DNA of 64,000 bases from Agromyces bauzanensis (GTDB taxonomy: Bacteria; Actinomycetota; Actinomycetes; Actinomycetales; Microbacteriaceae), in NCBI RefSeq assembly GCF_014645655.1, contig NZ_BMMD01000013.1, positions 1 through 64,000 of the forward strand. Direction: 5' to 3'. The translations under genes were made by a program, and so were the position numbers. The notes under the pieces are model-generated. The model was not told the origin of the DNA. It saw only the letters and a list, made by a program, of their open reading frames with translations, and searched no databases. Of this stretch, positions 1 to 8,264 are shown in pieces. Within the stretch, counting starts at the first letter, position 1; each line of letters begins with the position of its first letter.

Positions 1-55
1 CGATCCGCACCGCACCCTGTCTGAAGTCTTCATCGAACTTCCGATACCTGCTCAT
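1..55 (-). CDS. IS3-family transposase OrfA, 5' end only (runs off the window)
   Basis: Reading leftward from an ATG at 55, the 18 visible codons give MSRYRKFDEDFRQGAVRI, the usual N-terminus of actinobacterial IS3-type OrfA proteins, which carry a helix-turn-helix that binds the element ends. An AGGAGG ribosome binding site sits about 6 nt before the ATG (around 62-67). The gene continues beyond base 1, so nothing can be said about the rest of OrfA or OrfB. The end of the element must lie about 75-95, because the neighbouring IS1380-type reading frame is recognisable just after. Identification rests on a short but characteristic stretch. Confidence 0.7.
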   Translation of the reverse strand, partial: MSRYRKFDEDFRQGAVRI

Positions 56-91
56 CGCTCCTCCTACTTAAGCGATGTCTCCACGATACGA

Positions 92-528
92 GGGGAAACC
101 CACGGCGGGGTCGATCACGTCTTCGGGTACAGCTTCATCCTGACCAACCTGGAAATCACCACGCCGGAACACCTCGCCGAGACCGAGTGGTGGTACCGCC
201 ACCGCACCGACATCGAGGCGCTGAACAAGGACGCCAAGCACGGCGGGGCGCTGCGCCACCTGCCCTCGAAGTACCACGCCGTCAACACGGTGTGGATGTG
301 GGGCGCGCTGCTGGCCTGCGCGATCTCCGCCTGGCTGCAAGAGATCACCGGGCTCGACCGCGGAAACGGGCGCGGCCGGCGCACCCTCGCGACCCTGTGC
401 CGTGAGCTGATCAACGTCCCCGCCCGCATCACTCGCCGAGCGGCGTCATCGTGCTGCGACTGCCCCCCGGTGACCAGCTCCTGGCTGCCGTCCTGCCCTG
501 CTTGCAGCAACTCCCACGCGCCGGCTGA
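92..528 (+). pseudogene. IS1380-type DDE transposase, truncated and frameshifted remnant
   Basis: Frame +2 encodes a transposase C-terminus containing WWYRHRTDIEALNKDAKHGG, followed by LRHLPSKYHAVNTVWMWGAL, which matches the conserved C-terminal block of actinobacterial IS1380-like DDE transposases. The catalytic N-terminal two thirds are missing; the left end is cut by the IS3-type element at about 75-95. Around 440-450 the homology shifts to frame +1, where it continues as LRLPPGDQLLAAVL and stops at TGA 526-528. The gene is therefore both 5'-truncated and frameshifted and cannot encode an active enzyme. Confidence 0.75.
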
Positions 529-958
529 CCCACGAACCATCCAACCCCACCAAGACGAGAAGGACCATCGGAGCGGAACCCCGCCCACCCGGCGCGACAG
601 CCGGGCCGGCGTCATGCGTTCACCGCACCGGACACGCAAACGACACGAACCCTCAGCAAACCGATGCACGCGCGACCGCTACTCGCAGATCTGGGTCAGA
701 GTAGCGTTCTCCAAGAATTCGCTGCCGGCCGAACCTCGAGGGCCTCGGCGACATCCGGCCCCCTGCCCGCCGCTGGACCACAAACACGCCGGAGCGCCGC
801 CGCCGTAGGACCCGGCCGTATCAGTGCAGCACCAGGGCTTCAGGTGAAACAGTTGCTCTGCTCGGCAAGGTAGGCCTTCCGCACCCAGAGCGCCCAAGGC
901 TCGGCTTGGACGAGCGCTCTCAACGCTCTGCTTGGTAAGGGCGGGAATTCAACAGCCA

Positions 959-1010
959 CAGCGCCCGAGACGCTCCTCAGCGCCCGAGACGCCCCTCAGC
1001 GCCCGAGATG
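959..1010 (+). repeat. 19-bp direct repeat, nearly three units
   Basis: The word CAGCGCCCGAGA begins at 959, 978 and 997, a period of 19 bp, with GCTCCT or GCCCCT linkers. It lies inside the first long copy of the larger parS-bearing repeat; the second copy carries the motif only once (near 1217). Confidence 0.75.
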
Positions 1011-1389
1011 CGAGGCTCGGCTCGGACGAACGGGCTCAACCCTCCGCCGAGCAATTCTTCTCTGAATGGACCCGACGACGTCCGGCGTCTGCACGCCCAC
1101 GTCGCCGCGCAACGTTCCTGCCGGAGCGGCTGGTGCCGTGGGGTCGCTCGGATACGGTAGCGCCCAACGTTTCACGCAATACGTCTTCTGCTTGGGATGG
1201 GCGGGAATTCAACGCCACAGTGCCCGAGACGCCGAGGCTCGGTTCGGACGAGCGCACTCAACACTCCGCCGAGCAATTGTTCTCTGAAAGGACGCGACGA
1301 TGCCGGGGGCCTCCGCGCGCCCACGCCACCACGCAACCTTCACGCCGGACCGTCGGCGTGGTAGGCGGCTCGGATACGCAGCACGAAGG

Positions 1390-1403
1390 GTTTCACGTGA
1401 AAC
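1390..1403. promoter_or_regulatory. parS site 1 (perfect 14-bp palindrome)
   Basis: GTTTCACGTGAAAC is the core of the parS centromere bound by ParB. It lies at the right edge of the repeated unit, about 0.57 kb before the chosen parA start. Confidence 0.9.
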
Positions 1404-1758
1404 GGATCGCTCCGGTCGGAGAAATGGCCCTCCCCCAGATGGCCTCAGCGACCGAAACACTCATGCTCGGAGGAGCGCTCTCGGAAAGGCCCTGTCGCCA
1501 GAATCGGAGGCGGGCTCGACGTAGTCCGGTTACAGCAGCCCGGACGGCGAGGACCTGGCCGGCGGTCTCCATCAGCCGGCGTGCGATGCGCAGGCCGCTT
1601 CAGGAGGGACGCCGGGATCGATGATTGACCGAGGACCGGTGTGCCAAGGCCGCGACCGTCGTCAGCTTGGAGGAACGTGGCACCTCGACGTCTGTAACGC
1701 GAACGACAGAACGTGACACCGTCGCGCGTGACAGGCATACGTCCGGGGTTACACCCGC

Positions 1759-1772
1759 GTTTCACGTGAAAC
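1759..1772. promoter_or_regulatory. parS site 2 (perfect 14-bp palindrome)
   Basis: A second exact GTTTCACGTGAAAC, 369 bp from site 1 and about 200 bp before the chosen parA start. Confidence 0.9.
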
Positions 1773-1971
1773 ACCCACCTCGTCGACTCCACGCGGCGTT
1801 CAGTTGCCGCCGCCGCGCGACCCGTCCTCACCAGGTCTCCTCGACACACATCAGAATGCGGTCATCCGCGTTCCACACCGTCGTCGCCGCCGCCGCCGGT
1901 TAGGCTTGAGTGTCGGATCGGCGGAGCGTTGCCGGCCACGCTGGCACGAGCATCGGGTGGGAGCAGTCGGA

Positions 1972-4383
1972 ATGGGACAAGGCGCCGGACGCGGGTGGTT
2001 CCACCGCAAGCGCCACGAGCCCGACTCCGACGAGATCGGCGGCACGACACACGCCAGTGCCGACCGAAGCTTCGACGTTCAAGATCAGGACGAGGTCGCA
2101 CCCACGCCTCCGGCTCCGACGTCCGACCCAGTCGACCACTCGCAATGGAGCCCTGAGGCCCGGGGCAGCATCCCACCCCGGCAGCCGGACGTACACCCGG
2201 TCGACGCCCTGCGAACAGAGCGTCACGAGAGCCGGGCGGCGCCGCCTGAGAGCCTCGGCGTTCCGTCGCGGGCAGGGGTGGCCGAAGCACCCTCGAACTG
2301 GCCCGCAGGGGGAATCGCCGCAGACGACGACCGGGACGCTCTCGCCCCGACGTCCGGCCGCGACAAGGACGGCCCGGGTCACTCGCCTGATGATGACAAC
2401 ACGTCCGACCCAACCACGGTGATCGCGGGTGACGTCAGCCAACGAGCAACGCCAAAAACGACGAGCATCGATTGGGACGCGGCTACCGCGGCTGCGCTCA
2501 GCGACGAGACGGAACCATTGGGGACGACACTCAACCCGCGAGCGGTCTCAGGATCGACCGCGGATCGACTCCTCGAGGACATCATCAGGGAGATCGTCGG
2601 TGATGCCGCGGCCGACACGGTCTCGTCATTGCAGCCGTCGCACATCGACCCCGAGACGTACACCGCCGCACCCGCTGCCCAGGTCGGCTCCACCTCGCAG
2701 TCCGAGTCGACGGCATCTGAGTACACGCCCCCGACCGCGTCGACAGCGACGCCCGAGTCGGAGGGCTACAACGCTGACGGCAAGGACGATGTTGCCGCCG
2801 CGGAGGCAATGGACCATCGGACTGCGCCTGCGCGCGCCGAGGTCAGCATCGTGACCGGTCCAGCCGATGGTGAGCCGCTCCGATCGCGCACGACAGAGTC
2901 GAACACTTTCCTTGCTGCGGCACTGTCGGACACCACAGCCCACGCAGACGACGCGTCAGCCTCAGAGCCGCCACAGCAGCAAGCGGCGCCCGACGAGGCC
3001 CTCGCCGCGCCGACCGCGATCGAGGGTGCCTCGATCGACCGGGTGGTTGTGGAGTGGCAATCGCAGGAGACCGGCGAGGACGCCGCTCCCGCCGCGACCG
3101 GGGTGAACGGGACGGCGAAGGCGGTGTTCACGATGGAGTCATCGCGGATCTCGGCCACCCATTCGGCCGCAGTGAATGCGGCCGCCGGGCATCCCGCTGA
3201 CGCGGAGCACGTCGACGTGACATCCGATGATGCATCCGACGTTCTCAGATCAAGCCCACCGGTGGCCTCACCAGACGTGCATCAGGTGACGGTCGATGAC
3301 GATGGATCGCTGGACTCAGATGTGCCCGAGCCCACCGATGTCGACGCGCACAACCCCCAACCCCTGAACGCGTCGTGGCCGACCGAGGCCTCGATCGCCG
3401 CAACCACGACCGGCGAAGGCATCGACGTTTCACGTGAAACTGTCGTTCGCGCTGCAACACCCGTTTCACGTGAAACGGTCATCGAATACGGAGGAACTCC
3501 CCTGGCTGACCAACTCGCCGACGAGACTCGTCGGCGCCTCGCGCTGGATGAGGCGGTGCTTCCGATCCCCCCGAGCACGCGCATCATCACGATCTCGAAC
3601 CAGAAGGGGGGCGTGGGCAAGACCACGACCGCCGTCAACCTCGCCGCCGCACTGGCGCGTTCCGGTGCGCGCGTGCTCGTGGTCGACCTCGACCCCCAAG
3701 GCAATGCGTCCACGGCGCTCGGTGTCGATCACCGCTCCGAGCAACAGAGCGTCTACGACGTGCTCGTCGCGGACTTGCCGCTCGCCGAGGTCATCCGGCC
3801 GTCGACCGAGCACGATCGCCTGGACTGCGTGCCCGCCACCATCCATCTCGCGGGCGCCGAGATCGAACTGGTCTCACTCGTTGCTCGCGAGCAGCGCCTC
3901 CGACGCGCACTCGACAACCACCTGGCCTCGATGGAACGACCGTACGACTACGTCTTCATCGACTGCCCACCGTCGCTGGGCCTCCTCACGATCAACGCAT
4001 TCGTCGCGGCCCGTGAAGTGCTCATCCCGATCCAGTGCGAGTACTACGCCCTCGAAGGACTCTCGCAACTGCTCAGCAACATCGAGCTCATCGAGAAGCA
4101 CCTCAACCCCGAGCTCCGCCTAACGACGATCCTGCTCACGATGTACGATTCGCGCACCAACCTGGCGCAACAAGTGGCGCAGGAAGTGCGCGACCACTTT
4201 CCCACCCAGACGCTCAAGACGATCATTCCGCGTTCGGTGCGGGTATCCGAGGCGCCCAGTTATGGTCAGAGCGTCATCAGCTACGACTTCGGATCCACGG
4301 GGTCGTTGTCCTACCGTGAGGCGGCCGCCGAGATCGCGCGCCGATCCGTCTCCAACCCGAAGGAACACACGCATGGCAACTAA
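1972..4383 (+). CDS. parA: ParA chromosome-partitioning ATPase with a very long N-terminal extension
   Basis: The C-terminal ~270 residues are a standard ParA/Soj Walker ATPase: deviant Walker A QKGGVGKTT with the lysine near residue 550, then FIDCPPSLGLL and the typical C-terminal segment. It moves ParB-bound origin DNA. ParA proteins are normally about 270-320 residues; this frame gives 803. The first ~515 residues are low-complexity, rich in D, E, S, T, A and P, and probably disordered. Start ATG 1972 has GGGAG 8 nt upstream; the frame is open further up to 1804. No in-frame ATG lies between about 3133 and the ATPase domain. A GGAGGA precedes a CTG at about 3503, so a shorter product cannot be excluded. 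Two parS sites (3427, 3463) are translated as VSRET just before the domain. The stop overlaps the parB start. Confidence 0.8.
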   Translation: MGQGAGRGWFHRKRHEPDSDEIGGTTHASADRSFDVQDQDEVAPTPPAPTSDPVDHSQWSPEARGSIPPRQPDVHPVDALRTERHESRAAPPESLGVPSRAGVAEAPSNWPAGGIAADDDRDALAPTSGRDKDGPGHSPDDDNTSDPTTVIAGDVSQRATPKTTSIDWDAATAAALSDETEPLGTTLNPRAVSGSTADRLLEDIIREIVGDAAADTVSSLQPSHIDPETYTAAPAAQVGSTSQSESTASEYTPPTASTATPESEGYNADGKDDVAAAEAMDHRTAPARAEVSIVTGPADGEPLRSRTTESNTFLAAALSDTTAHADDASASEPPQQQAAPDEALAAPTAIEGASIDRVVVEWQSQETGEDAAPAATGVNGTAKAVFTMESSRISATHSAAVNAAAGHPADAEHVDVTSDDASDVLRSSPPVASPDVHQVTVDDDGSLDSDVPEPTDVDAHNPQPLNASWPTEASIAATTTGEGIDVSRETVVRAATPVSRETVIEYGGTPLADQLADETRRRLALDEAVLPIPPSTRIITISNQKGGVGKTTTAVNLAAALARSGARVLVVDLDPQGNASTALGVDHRSEQQSVYDVLVADLPLAEVIRPSTEHDRLDCVPATIHLAGAEIELVSLVAREQRLRRALDNHLASMERPYDYVFIDCPPSLGLLTINAFVAAREVLIPIQCEYYALEGLSQLLSNIELIEKHLNPELRLTTILLTMYDSRTNLAQQVAQEVRDHFPTQTLKTIIPRSVRVSEAPSYGQSVISYDFGSTGSLSYREAAAEIARRSVSNPKEHTHGN
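3427..3440. promoter_or_regulatory. parS site 3, inside the parA coding sequence
   Basis: Exact GTTTCACGTGAAAC read in frame as V-S-R-E-T. VSRET near the ParA N-terminus is common in this family because a parS site overlaps the start of the gene; here it is deep inside the frame. Confidence 0.9.
3463..3476. promoter_or_regulatory. parS site 4, inside the parA coding sequence
   Basis: A second coding parS 36 bp (12 codons) after site 3, so both lie in the same frame and both encode VSRET. Confidence 0.9.
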
Positions 4384-5356
4384 GCGAACCGGACTCGGAC
4401 GTGGAATCGGGGCCCTCATTCCGAGCGGAGACGACGCGACTCGTCCGAACCGGCCGGTCGACGTCTTCTTCCCCGACGCCGAATCCACGCCAGCCACGGC
4501 GATCGCGGCGGTCGAGCAGGCCGCGACAGCCGAGGGACTCATCACGGTGCCGGGCGCCCACCTCGCGCGGCTCGATCCGAACGACATCGTTCCGAACGCG
4601 CAGCAGCCGCGAGTTGTGTTCGACCCCGATGATCTCGCGGAACTGGTGCATTCCATCCGCGAGTTCGGAGTCCTGCAACCGATTGTCGTGCGCCCACACC
4701 CCACGGAGCCCGGCAAGTACGAGTTGGTCATGGGTGAGCGTCGGCTGCGCGCGACCAAGGAGGCCGGGCTCGACTCGATTCCCGCCGTGGTGAAGGACAC
4801 CGCCGACGAGGCGATGCTCCGTGACGCCCTACTCGAGAACCTGCACCGCTCACAACTGAATCCGCTGGAAGAGGCGTCGGCCTACCAGCAACTGCTGTCT
4901 GACTTCGGAATCACGCAGGAGGAACTCGCCGCCCGCATCGGACGTTCCCGCCCACAGGTCACGAACACCCTGCGGCTGCTCAAGTTGCCCGAGTCGGTGC
5001 AATTGCGAGTCGCTGCCGGCGTGCTGAGTGCGGGACACGCGCGGGCGATCCTCTCGATAACCGGCGACGCCGAGGCGATGCAGCGTTTCGCCGACAAGAT
5101 CGTCAATGAAGAACTGTCGGTGCGGGCCGCCGAGGCGGTCGCCACCGGCACACCGAAGCCATCGCGCGCCAAGCCAGCGGCGGGCAAACGACAGGACTTC
5201 CTCGACGATCTCGCCGGCCGGATGAGTGACCGGCTGAACACCCGGGTGCGCATCGCGTTGGGCGCACGAAAAGGGCAGATCAGCATAGATTTCGCGACCG
5301 TGCAGGACCTTCGCCGGATTCTCTCGGATCTCGGCGAACAACTCGACGGCGTGTAG
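4373..5356 (+). CDS. parB: ParB chromosome-partitioning CTPase / parS-binding protein
   Basis: 327 residues, normal for the family. The N-terminus has the ParA-interaction motif LGRGIGALIP (residues about 7-16). It is followed by the NPxxPR-like NAQQPR box, the CTP-binding motif GERRLRA, the ENLHRSQLNPLEEA block and a helix-turn-helix around ITQEELAARIGRSRPQVTN, with a short C-terminal dimerisation domain. ParB loads on parS, spreads as a CTP-dependent clamp and recruits ParA and SMC. ATG 4373 overlaps the end of parA by 11 bp and has AAGGA upstream, so the two genes are translationally coupled. Confidence 0.97.
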   Translation: MATKRTGLGRGIGALIPSGDDATRPNRPVDVFFPDAESTPATAIAAVEQAATAEGLITVPGAHLARLDPNDIVPNAQQPRVVFDPDDLAELVHSIREFGVLQPIVVRPHPTEPGKYELVMGERRLRATKEAGLDSIPAVVKDTADEAMLRDALLENLHRSQLNPLEEASAYQQLLSDFGITQEELAARIGRSRPQVTNTLRLLKLPESVQLRVAAGVLSAGHARAILSITGDAEAMQRFADKIVNEELSVRAAEAVATGTPKPSRAKPAAGKRQDFLDDLAGRMSDRLNTRVRIALGARKGQISIDFATVQDLRRILSDLGEQLDGV

Positions 5357-5393
5357 GAGGCCGACGCGCGCAGAATCGTTCCTGACAACCGAA

Positions 5394-5425
5394 ACGCCCG
5401 CGTCGAGCTTCCTCGACACGGGCGT
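5394..5425. terminator. bidirectional hairpin terminator between parB and the ddl-type gene
   Basis: Arms ACGCCCGCGTCGAG and CTCGACACGGGCGT (14 bp, one mismatch) enclose a CTTC loop. It lies between two convergent genes, with AAA before the left arm and TCTC after the right arm. Confidence 0.75.
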
Positions 5426-5449
5426 CTCACGTCCAGGTGGTCGCGGTCC

Positions 5450-6409
5450 TCAGGACACGCGAGCGACAGCGGCGTGCACGAGGCCGTTGTACACGGCAGC
5501 CGCATTCGTCTGGGAAGCTTCGATCGCGAGGGGGACGAGCGACGTCTCAGTAAGGCCAGGGATGACATTGGCCTCAAGGAACCACGGCACCCCCTCGTCG
5601 TCGACGATGAAGTCGACGCGCGAGAGGTCGCGAAGACCGAGGGTGCGGTGCGCGAGCATCGCGGCATCCGAGACGGCGGTCGAGATCTCGTCGCTGAGAC
5701 GCGACGGAGCGTAGAACGTGGTCTCCCCCGCGTTGTACCGCGCCTGGAAGCCGTACACCCCGTCGACCGGTTCGATCTCGACCGGCACGAGCGCCCGAGG
5801 CCCATCCCCGAGGTCGACCACCGCGACCGCGATCTCGGTGCCGACGACCCGCCGCTCCACCACAGCCACCTCGTCGTACGTGAACGCCTCGACCATGGCG
5901 CGCGGCAGGTCGTTGGGATCGCCGACGATCGTGACGCCCTGCGCGGAGCCGCCCGACCCGGGCTTCACCACGAGGTCGCCCTCGAGAGCACCGCGTACCA
6001 CGCGGAGCACGCTCGCGGCACCGAGCTCCCGGAACGCCTCGTGCGACAGCACGATGGACTCAGGCACGGCGATGCCGGCCTCCGCGATGAGCGAGCTCGC
6101 CACAGGCTTCGACCAGGCCTGCCGTGCAGCGGCGCCCGTCGATCCGACCGTCGGCACTTCGAGCGCACGAAGCAGGTCGAGCAGCGACCCGTCCTCACCG
6201 CTCGAGCCGTGCAGCGCGGGGAACACCACGTCGGGGCGCTCGCGCGCGAGGAACGGCAGCAACCCGGCATCCGGATCGCGAAGCTCCACCCGATGACCAG
6301 CATCAGTGAGGGCGTCGGCGACCCGACGCCCGGAGCGGAGCGAGACGTCGCGCTCGTGCGAGATGCCGCCCGCCAGCACAACGACGTACAGGCCACTAGA
6401 ATCACTCAT
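5450..6409 (-). CDS. D-alanine--D-alanine ligase family protein (ATP-grasp)
   Basis: 319 residues. The N-terminal Rossmann-like part begins VVVLAGGISHERDVSLRSG, the substrate-binding region of Ddl enzymes. PALHGSSGEDG is the second Ddl signature, VVKPGSGGSAQGV lies in the ATP-grasp domain, and the metal-binding end is FLEANVIPGLTETSLVP. These ligases join two D-alanines for peptidoglycan, but actinobacteria often carry a separate main ddl, so this parB-adjacent copy may serve another substrate. ATG 6409 has GGAG about 11 nt upstream. It follows the aminotransferase gene by 17 bp on the same strand, so the two are probably one operon. Confidence 0.85.
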   Translation of the reverse strand: MSDSSGLYVVVLAGGISHERDVSLRSGRRVADALTDAGHRVELRDPDAGLLPFLARERPDVVFPALHGSSGEDGSLLDLLRALEVPTVGSTGAAARQAWSKPVASSLIAEAGIAVPESIVLSHEAFRELGAASVLRVVRGALEGDLVVKPGSGGSAQGVTIVGDPNDLPRAMVEAFTYDEVAVVERRVVGTEIAVAVVDLGDGPRALVPVEIEPVDGVYGFQARYNAGETTFYAPSRLSDEISTAVSDAAMLAHRTLGLRDLSRVDFIVDDEGVPWFLEANVIPGLTETSLVPLAIEASQTNAAAVYNGLVHAAVARVS

Positions 6410-6426
6410 GATCTGGGTTTTCTCCA

Positions 6427-7749
6427 CTACTTGAGGTCGGAAGGCGGGGCGGCTTCGAACCCGGCGCTCGGGGGGAGCTGTAGCGGGCCGGTGCCGGCGA
6501 AGGTGTCGAGCAGGTCGAGTTCGCCATTCACGACCGTCGCGAGGCGCCGGATGCCGACGCGGATGGCATCGGGTGTCGGGTAGCAGAAGGACAGGCGCAT
6601 CGCGTGTCGGCCTCGTCCGTCGGCGAAGAATGCGGTTCCGGGCGTGTACGCAACGAGTTCCCTGACGGCGCGGGGCAACATCTGCTTCGAGTCGAGCACG
6701 TCGGGCATGGTGACCCACACGTAGAAGCCGCCGTTGGGGTTCGTCCAGCTGAGTTGCGGCAGGTACTCCCCCAGCGCCTCGATCATCGCGTCCTTCCGTT
6801 CGCGATAGACGCCGCGGAAGGTGTCGATCTGCGCCCGCCAGTCGGTGGTCGACAGGTACTCCGACACGACGAACTGGCTGAACGAGCTCGGGGAGAGGAT
6901 CGCCGACTCCGCGGCGAGGATGAGCTTCTCGCGGATCGCGTGCGGGGCGAGCGCCCACCCCACTCGGAATCCCGGCGCAAGCGTCTTCGAGAACGAGCCC
7001 AGGTAGATCACGCCGTCCTCGTCGAGTGAACGCAGCGCGTTCGGCGCCGGCTCGTCGAAGTGGAGGAGGCCATACGGGTTGTCCTCGAGCACGAGGATCT
7101 CGTTGCTGCGGCAGATCTCGAGGATCTCGGGTCGACGCTCGGCCGACAGCGTGACCCCGGCCGGGTTGTGGAAGTTCGGGATCGTGTAGAGGAACTTGAT
7201 GCGGCGACCTTGGCCACGTAGGTGCGCGATCGTCTCCCGGAGCGCCTCGGGGATGAGCCCGTGTTCGTCCATCGCGACGTGTACGACGGTCGCCTGGTAG
7301 GACCGGAAGACCCCCATCGCCCCGACGTAGCTCGGCGCCTCGGCGAGGATCACGTCGCCCGGGTCGATGAAGAGCTTGGCGACGAGGTCGAGCGCCTGCT
7401 GCGACCCTGTGGCGGTGACGACGTTGTCGACGCTGCCCCGGATGCCCTCGAGGGCCATCACGTCGAGGATGTGCTCGCGGAGGGCGGGGATCCCCTGGCC
7501 CGACCCGTACTGCAGGGCCACCGGGCCCTGTTCGCGCATGACGCGCTCCATCGACGAGACGATGAGCTCCTGCGGCAGCGCCGAGACGAAGGGCATGCCG
7601 CCCGCGAGCGACACCACCTCGGGGCGGGAGGCGACGGCGAAGAGGGCTCGGACCTCTGAGGCGGCCAGTCCCGCGGCACGCTCGGCGTAGTTCGCGTACC
7701 ACGGGTCGAGATTGTTGCCGGTCCGCTGGGGGACGCCGTCAGAGGTCAC
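6427..7749 (-). CDS. PLP-dependent aminotransferase, class I fold (LysN/MocR-type)
   Basis: 440 residues. The fold-type I features are clear: ATGSQQALDL (cofactor phosphate region), IPNFHNPAGVT, LEDNPYGLL (aspartate facing the PLP ring) and GSFSKTLAPGFRVGW, with the Schiff-base lysine at residue 255. The best match is the 2-aminoadipate / multisubstrate aminotransferase group. Substrate cannot be read from sequence; its operon partner is a D-Ala-D-Ala ligase-like protein, so an amino-acid donor role for a cell-wall or peptide product is only a guess. GTG 7749 is chosen because the overlapping ATG is out of frame and runs into a stop; GGAAG lies upstream. Confidence 0.85.
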   Translation of the reverse strand: MTSDGVPQRTGNNLDPWYANYAERAAGLAASEVRALFAVASRPEVVSLAGGMPFVSALPQELIVSSMERVMREQGPVALQYGSGQGIPALREHILDVMALEGIRGSVDNVVTATGSQQALDLVAKLFIDPGDVILAEAPSYVGAMGVFRSYQATVVHVAMDEHGLIPEALRETIAHLRGQGRRIKFLYTIPNFHNPAGVTLSAERRPEILEICRSNEILVLEDNPYGLLHFDEPAPNALRSLDEDGVIYLGSFSKTLAPGFRVGWALAPHAIREKLILAAESAILSPSSFSQFVVSEYLSTTDWRAQIDTFRGVYRERKDAMIEALGEYLPQLSWTNPNGGFYVWVTMPDVLDSKQMLPRAVRELVAYTPGTAFFADGRGRHAMRLSFCYPTPDAIRVGIRRLATVVNGELDLLDTFAGTGPLQLPPSAGFEAAPPSDLK

Positions 7750-7847
7750 ATCGCTTCCGTTCTGCTCAGGATATTCATGCTAGTTGCTGGGCTCACGCCG
7801 CCCGTTTCCGTGACGATACTCGAGGCCCGCACGCCCGGACGACGCGA

Positions 7848-7879
7848 AAGACCCGCCCGGTTCGCACCGGACGGGTCTT
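7848..7879. terminator. hairpin terminator downstream of trxA
   Basis: Arms AAGACCCGCCCGG and CCGGACGGGTCTT (13 bp, one mismatch) around TTCGCA, lying between the trxA stop and the start of the aminotransferase gene (both minus). Confidence 0.75.
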
Positions 7880-7900
7880 CTGGAATCGCGAGGTCGCCGG

Positions 7901-8224
7901 CTACGAGATGAAGGCGGCGAGGTCGGCCTCGAGGGCGGGCTTCGGCTTGGCGCCGATGACGGTCTTCACGACCTCGCCCTTCTCGAACACCTTGAACGCG
8001 GGGATCGCCGTGATCTGGTACTTCATCGCGAGGTTCGGGTTCTCGTCGACGTTGAGCTTCACGATGTCGAGCCGGTCGGAGTTCTCGGTGGCGATCTGGT
8101 CGAGGATCGGGCTCACCGCGCGACACGGGCCGCACCACTCGGCCCAGAAATCCACGAGGACGGCCTTGTCGTTCATGAGGACCTCCTGCTCGAAGGTGGC
8201 TTCGGTAACGGCACGTGCGGTCAT
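7901..8224 (-). CDS. trxA: thioredoxin
   Basis: 107 residues, the standard size. The active site WCGPC places the redox cysteines at residues 31 and 34, within VDFWAEWCGPCRAVSPIL; the cis-proline loop is AIPAFKVF. Thioredoxin reduces protein disulfides in the cytosol using electrons from the reductase encoded just upstream. ATG 8224 is preceded by AAAGGAG at good spacing. The 40-bp gap to trxB suggests one transcript. Confidence 0.97.
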   Translation of the reverse strand: MTARAVTEATFEQEVLMNDKAVLVDFWAEWCGPCRAVSPILDQIATENSDRLDIVKLNVDENPNLAMKYQITAIPAFKVFEKGEVVKTVIGAKPKPALEADLAAFIS

Positions 8225-8264
8225 TGCGTTTCTCCTTTGGTGGAAATCGGATGTAGCGTCGACG

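Larger units (their letters stand above)
838..1403 (+). repeat. diverged tandem repeat, about three copies, each ending or beginning at a parS-like site
   Basis: Two long copies are clear, about 925-1185 and 1187-1403. Both contain GGGCGGGAATTCAAC, then GCCCGAGACG, a GAGGCTCGG..CGGACGA block, a CTCCGCCGAGCAATT block and GCTCGGATACG. Each ends in a parS or its relic: degenerate GTTTCACGCAATAC near 1171 in the first, perfect GTTTCACGTGAAAC at 1390 in the second. A shorter third relic precedes them: TTCAGGTGAAACAG near 840, then GGCTCGGCTTGGACGAGCG near 899. This reads as ancestral duplication of a parS-bearing noncoding segment followed by decay of the outer copies. Confidence 0.6.
529..1803. 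other. gene-free stretch upstream of parA
   Basis: I see no convincing coding region in this 1.3 kb stretch. Reading frames exist on both strands, but their translations are arginine- and proline-rich with no recognisable family. The stretch carries a diverged repeated unit (838-1403), a 19-bp triplicated motif (959-1010) and two perfect parS palindromes (1390 and 1759). In relatives this side of parA usually carries rsmG (gidB), jag and yidC; none is visible here. Confidence 0.6.

Noticed and set aside
838-852. Functional parS at TTCAGGTGAAACAG
   Set aside because: It lacks the symmetric left half; treated as a relic within the repeated unit.
1804-1971. Upstream part of the parA frame (from ATG 1804) as coding
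   Set aside because: Translation is arginine-rich with a run of seven R and poor codon pattern; ATG 1972 has a better ribosome binding site.
5450-7702. One 750-codon frame linking the ligase and the aminotransferase
   Set aside because: The upper two thirds are the wrong frame of the aminotransferase gene; the ligase starts at ATG 6409.
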